From contig CANKEA010000088.1 of NCBI GenBank assembly GCA_947480815.1, positions 1 to 5,800 on the forward strand: 5,800 nt of DNA, read 5' to 3'. The notes under the pieces were generated by a model that was given only the letters and a program-made list of their open reading frames with translations, searched no databases and was not told the DNA's origin. The position numbers were made by a program, and so were the translations under genes. Within the stretch, counting starts at the first letter, position 1; each line of letters opens with the position of its first letter. Shown here piece by piece: positions 5,372-5,800 of this stretch. The DNA comes from Caulobacterales bacterium (lineage in GTDB: Bacteria; Pseudomonadota; Alphaproteobacteria; Caulobacterales; Caulobacteraceae).

Positions 5372-5410
5372 GGACATCTTTGTCGCGATCGGTGTTCCGC
5401 CGCGATGTCC
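5372..5410 (+). promoter_or_regulatory. Inverted repeat GGACATC/GATGTCC in the receptor leader
   Basis: GGACATC (5372-5378) is perfectly complementary to GATGTCC (5404-5410), with 25 nt between. The structure ends 21 nt before the receptor start codon and just before its Shine-Dalgarno, so it could be a leader stem-loop or an operator. Seven perfect pairs in a GC-rich leader could arise by chance, so confidence is low. Confidence 0.3.
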
Positions 5411-5416
5411 GCGTTT

Positions 5417-5424
5417 GAGAGGGG
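5417..5424 (+). promoter_or_regulatory. Shine-Dalgarno of the receptor gene
   Basis: GAGAGGGG, 7 nt before the ATG at 5432. It supports that start over the ATG three codons later (5441), which would have a longer spacing. Confidence 0.55.
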
Positions 5425-5431
5425 ATACTCA

Positions 5432-5800
5432 ATGCACTCAATGAAACGGCTCGCCTTCGGCGCGGGCCTCATGACGCTCGCCGTCGCCATGTCCACCGCG
5501 GTCTATGCGCAGGAAACAACGGGCAGCATTCACGGCACGGTAAGCGCGGGCACGGCTGCGGCCGCCAATGCGACCGTGGTCATTCTACACGAACCATCGG
5601 GCACCCGCCTGACCACAGTGACCAACGCGACCGGCACATTCGACGCCTCTGGCCTGCGCGTCGGCGGCCCCTACACCATCACCATCACCTCCCCGACCGG
5701 CAAGCGCGCCTACAGCGGTGTGTTTGTGGACCTTGGTAAGACTGTCGCCTTTGACGCCGACGTCAGCGCGCCCGTCGAGGCCGTCGAAGCGGTCACGGTC
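5432..5800 (+). CDS. TonB-dependent receptor with N-terminal carboxypeptidase-regulatory-like domain (5' part)
   Basis: The first 123 codons of a gene that continues past the right edge. A Sec signal peptide (MHSMKRLAFGAGLM..., hydrophobic to about residue 21) ends at AVYAQ|E, with cleavage near 26-27. The mature start TTGSIHGTVSAG, then ATVVILHEPSGTRLTTVTNA, TGTFDASGLRVGGPYTITIT and DLGKTVAFDADVS, forms a CarboxypepD_reg-like beta-sandwich. This type precedes the plug and barrel in Oar-like outer-membrane TonB-dependent receptors. EAVEAVTV at the edge resembles the linker before the TonB-box/plug region. Full-length members run to roughly 1000 residues, so nearly all of the protein, including plug and barrel, is unseen and the substrate is unknown. 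A different exported protein using the same domain is possible but less likely. It is divergent from the glycosyltransferase gene, with about 200 bp between their starts. Confidence 0.8.
   Translation, partial: MHSMKRLAFGAGLMTLAVAMSTAVYAQETTGSIHGTVSAGTAAAANATVVILHEPSGTRLTTVTNATGTFDASGLRVGGPYTITITSPTGKRAYSGVFVDLGKTVAFDADVSAPVEAVEAVTV

Overview
The base composition (clearly GC-rich, with G/C-ending codons) and the gene families suggest an alphaproteobacterium. These families are an IS6-type transposase tail, a Tad-pilus-like (TadG) remnant, a ScoA/ScoB CoA-transferase pair, and a TonB-dependent receptor with an N-terminal carboxypeptidase-regulatory-like domain. A member of the Caulobacterales or Sphingomonadales is my best guess, but the genus cannot be fixed from this window. 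It reads as ordinary chromosome with an insertion-sequence scar at its left edge.

Left edge (1-430): the window opens inside the C-terminus of an IS6-family transposase (stop at 206). After a short non-coding tail comes a roughly 50-codon open stretch (about 249-404) that resembles the extreme C-terminus of a TadG-like, VWA-type pilus-assembly protein. It has no start and is probably what the insertion or a related rearrangement left behind. A small inverted repeat lies between this remnant and the next gene, which converges on it.

Central block (429-3569): an isopenicillin N synthase-like 2-oxoglutarate/Fe(II) oxygenase runs leftward. A 194-bp divergent control region separates it from a rightward three-gene cluster. 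The control region holds a clear dyad (GGAACAcCCC/GGGtTGTTCC) and a repeated GTTCCGGCA. The cluster encodes 3-oxoacid CoA-transferase subunits A and B (overlapping TAATG) and an exported peptide methionine sulfoxide reductase MsrA, whose Shine-Dalgarno sequence uses the stop codon of subunit B. The CoA-transferase pair moves CoA from succinyl-CoA to a 3-oxoacid such as acetoacetate. MsrA would repair oxidised methionine in the periplasm. The tight packing implies co-transcription, not necessarily a shared pathway.

Right block (3579-5800): a leftward GT39/ArnT-like membrane glycosyltransferase converges on msrA with only 9 bp between the stop codons. It is divergent from a rightward TonB-dependent receptor gene that leaves the window after 123 codons, so only the signal peptide and the N-terminal domain are visible. 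The region between these two genes holds a perfect tandem 8-mer and a 7-bp inverted repeat in the presumed leader of the receptor gene.

I found no CRISPR array, tRNA, rRNA, phage gene or defence system, and no convincing new system. The items most worth checking are the IS/TadG junction, the dyad between the oxygenase and the CoA-transferase operon, and the coupling of an exported MsrA to scoAB.
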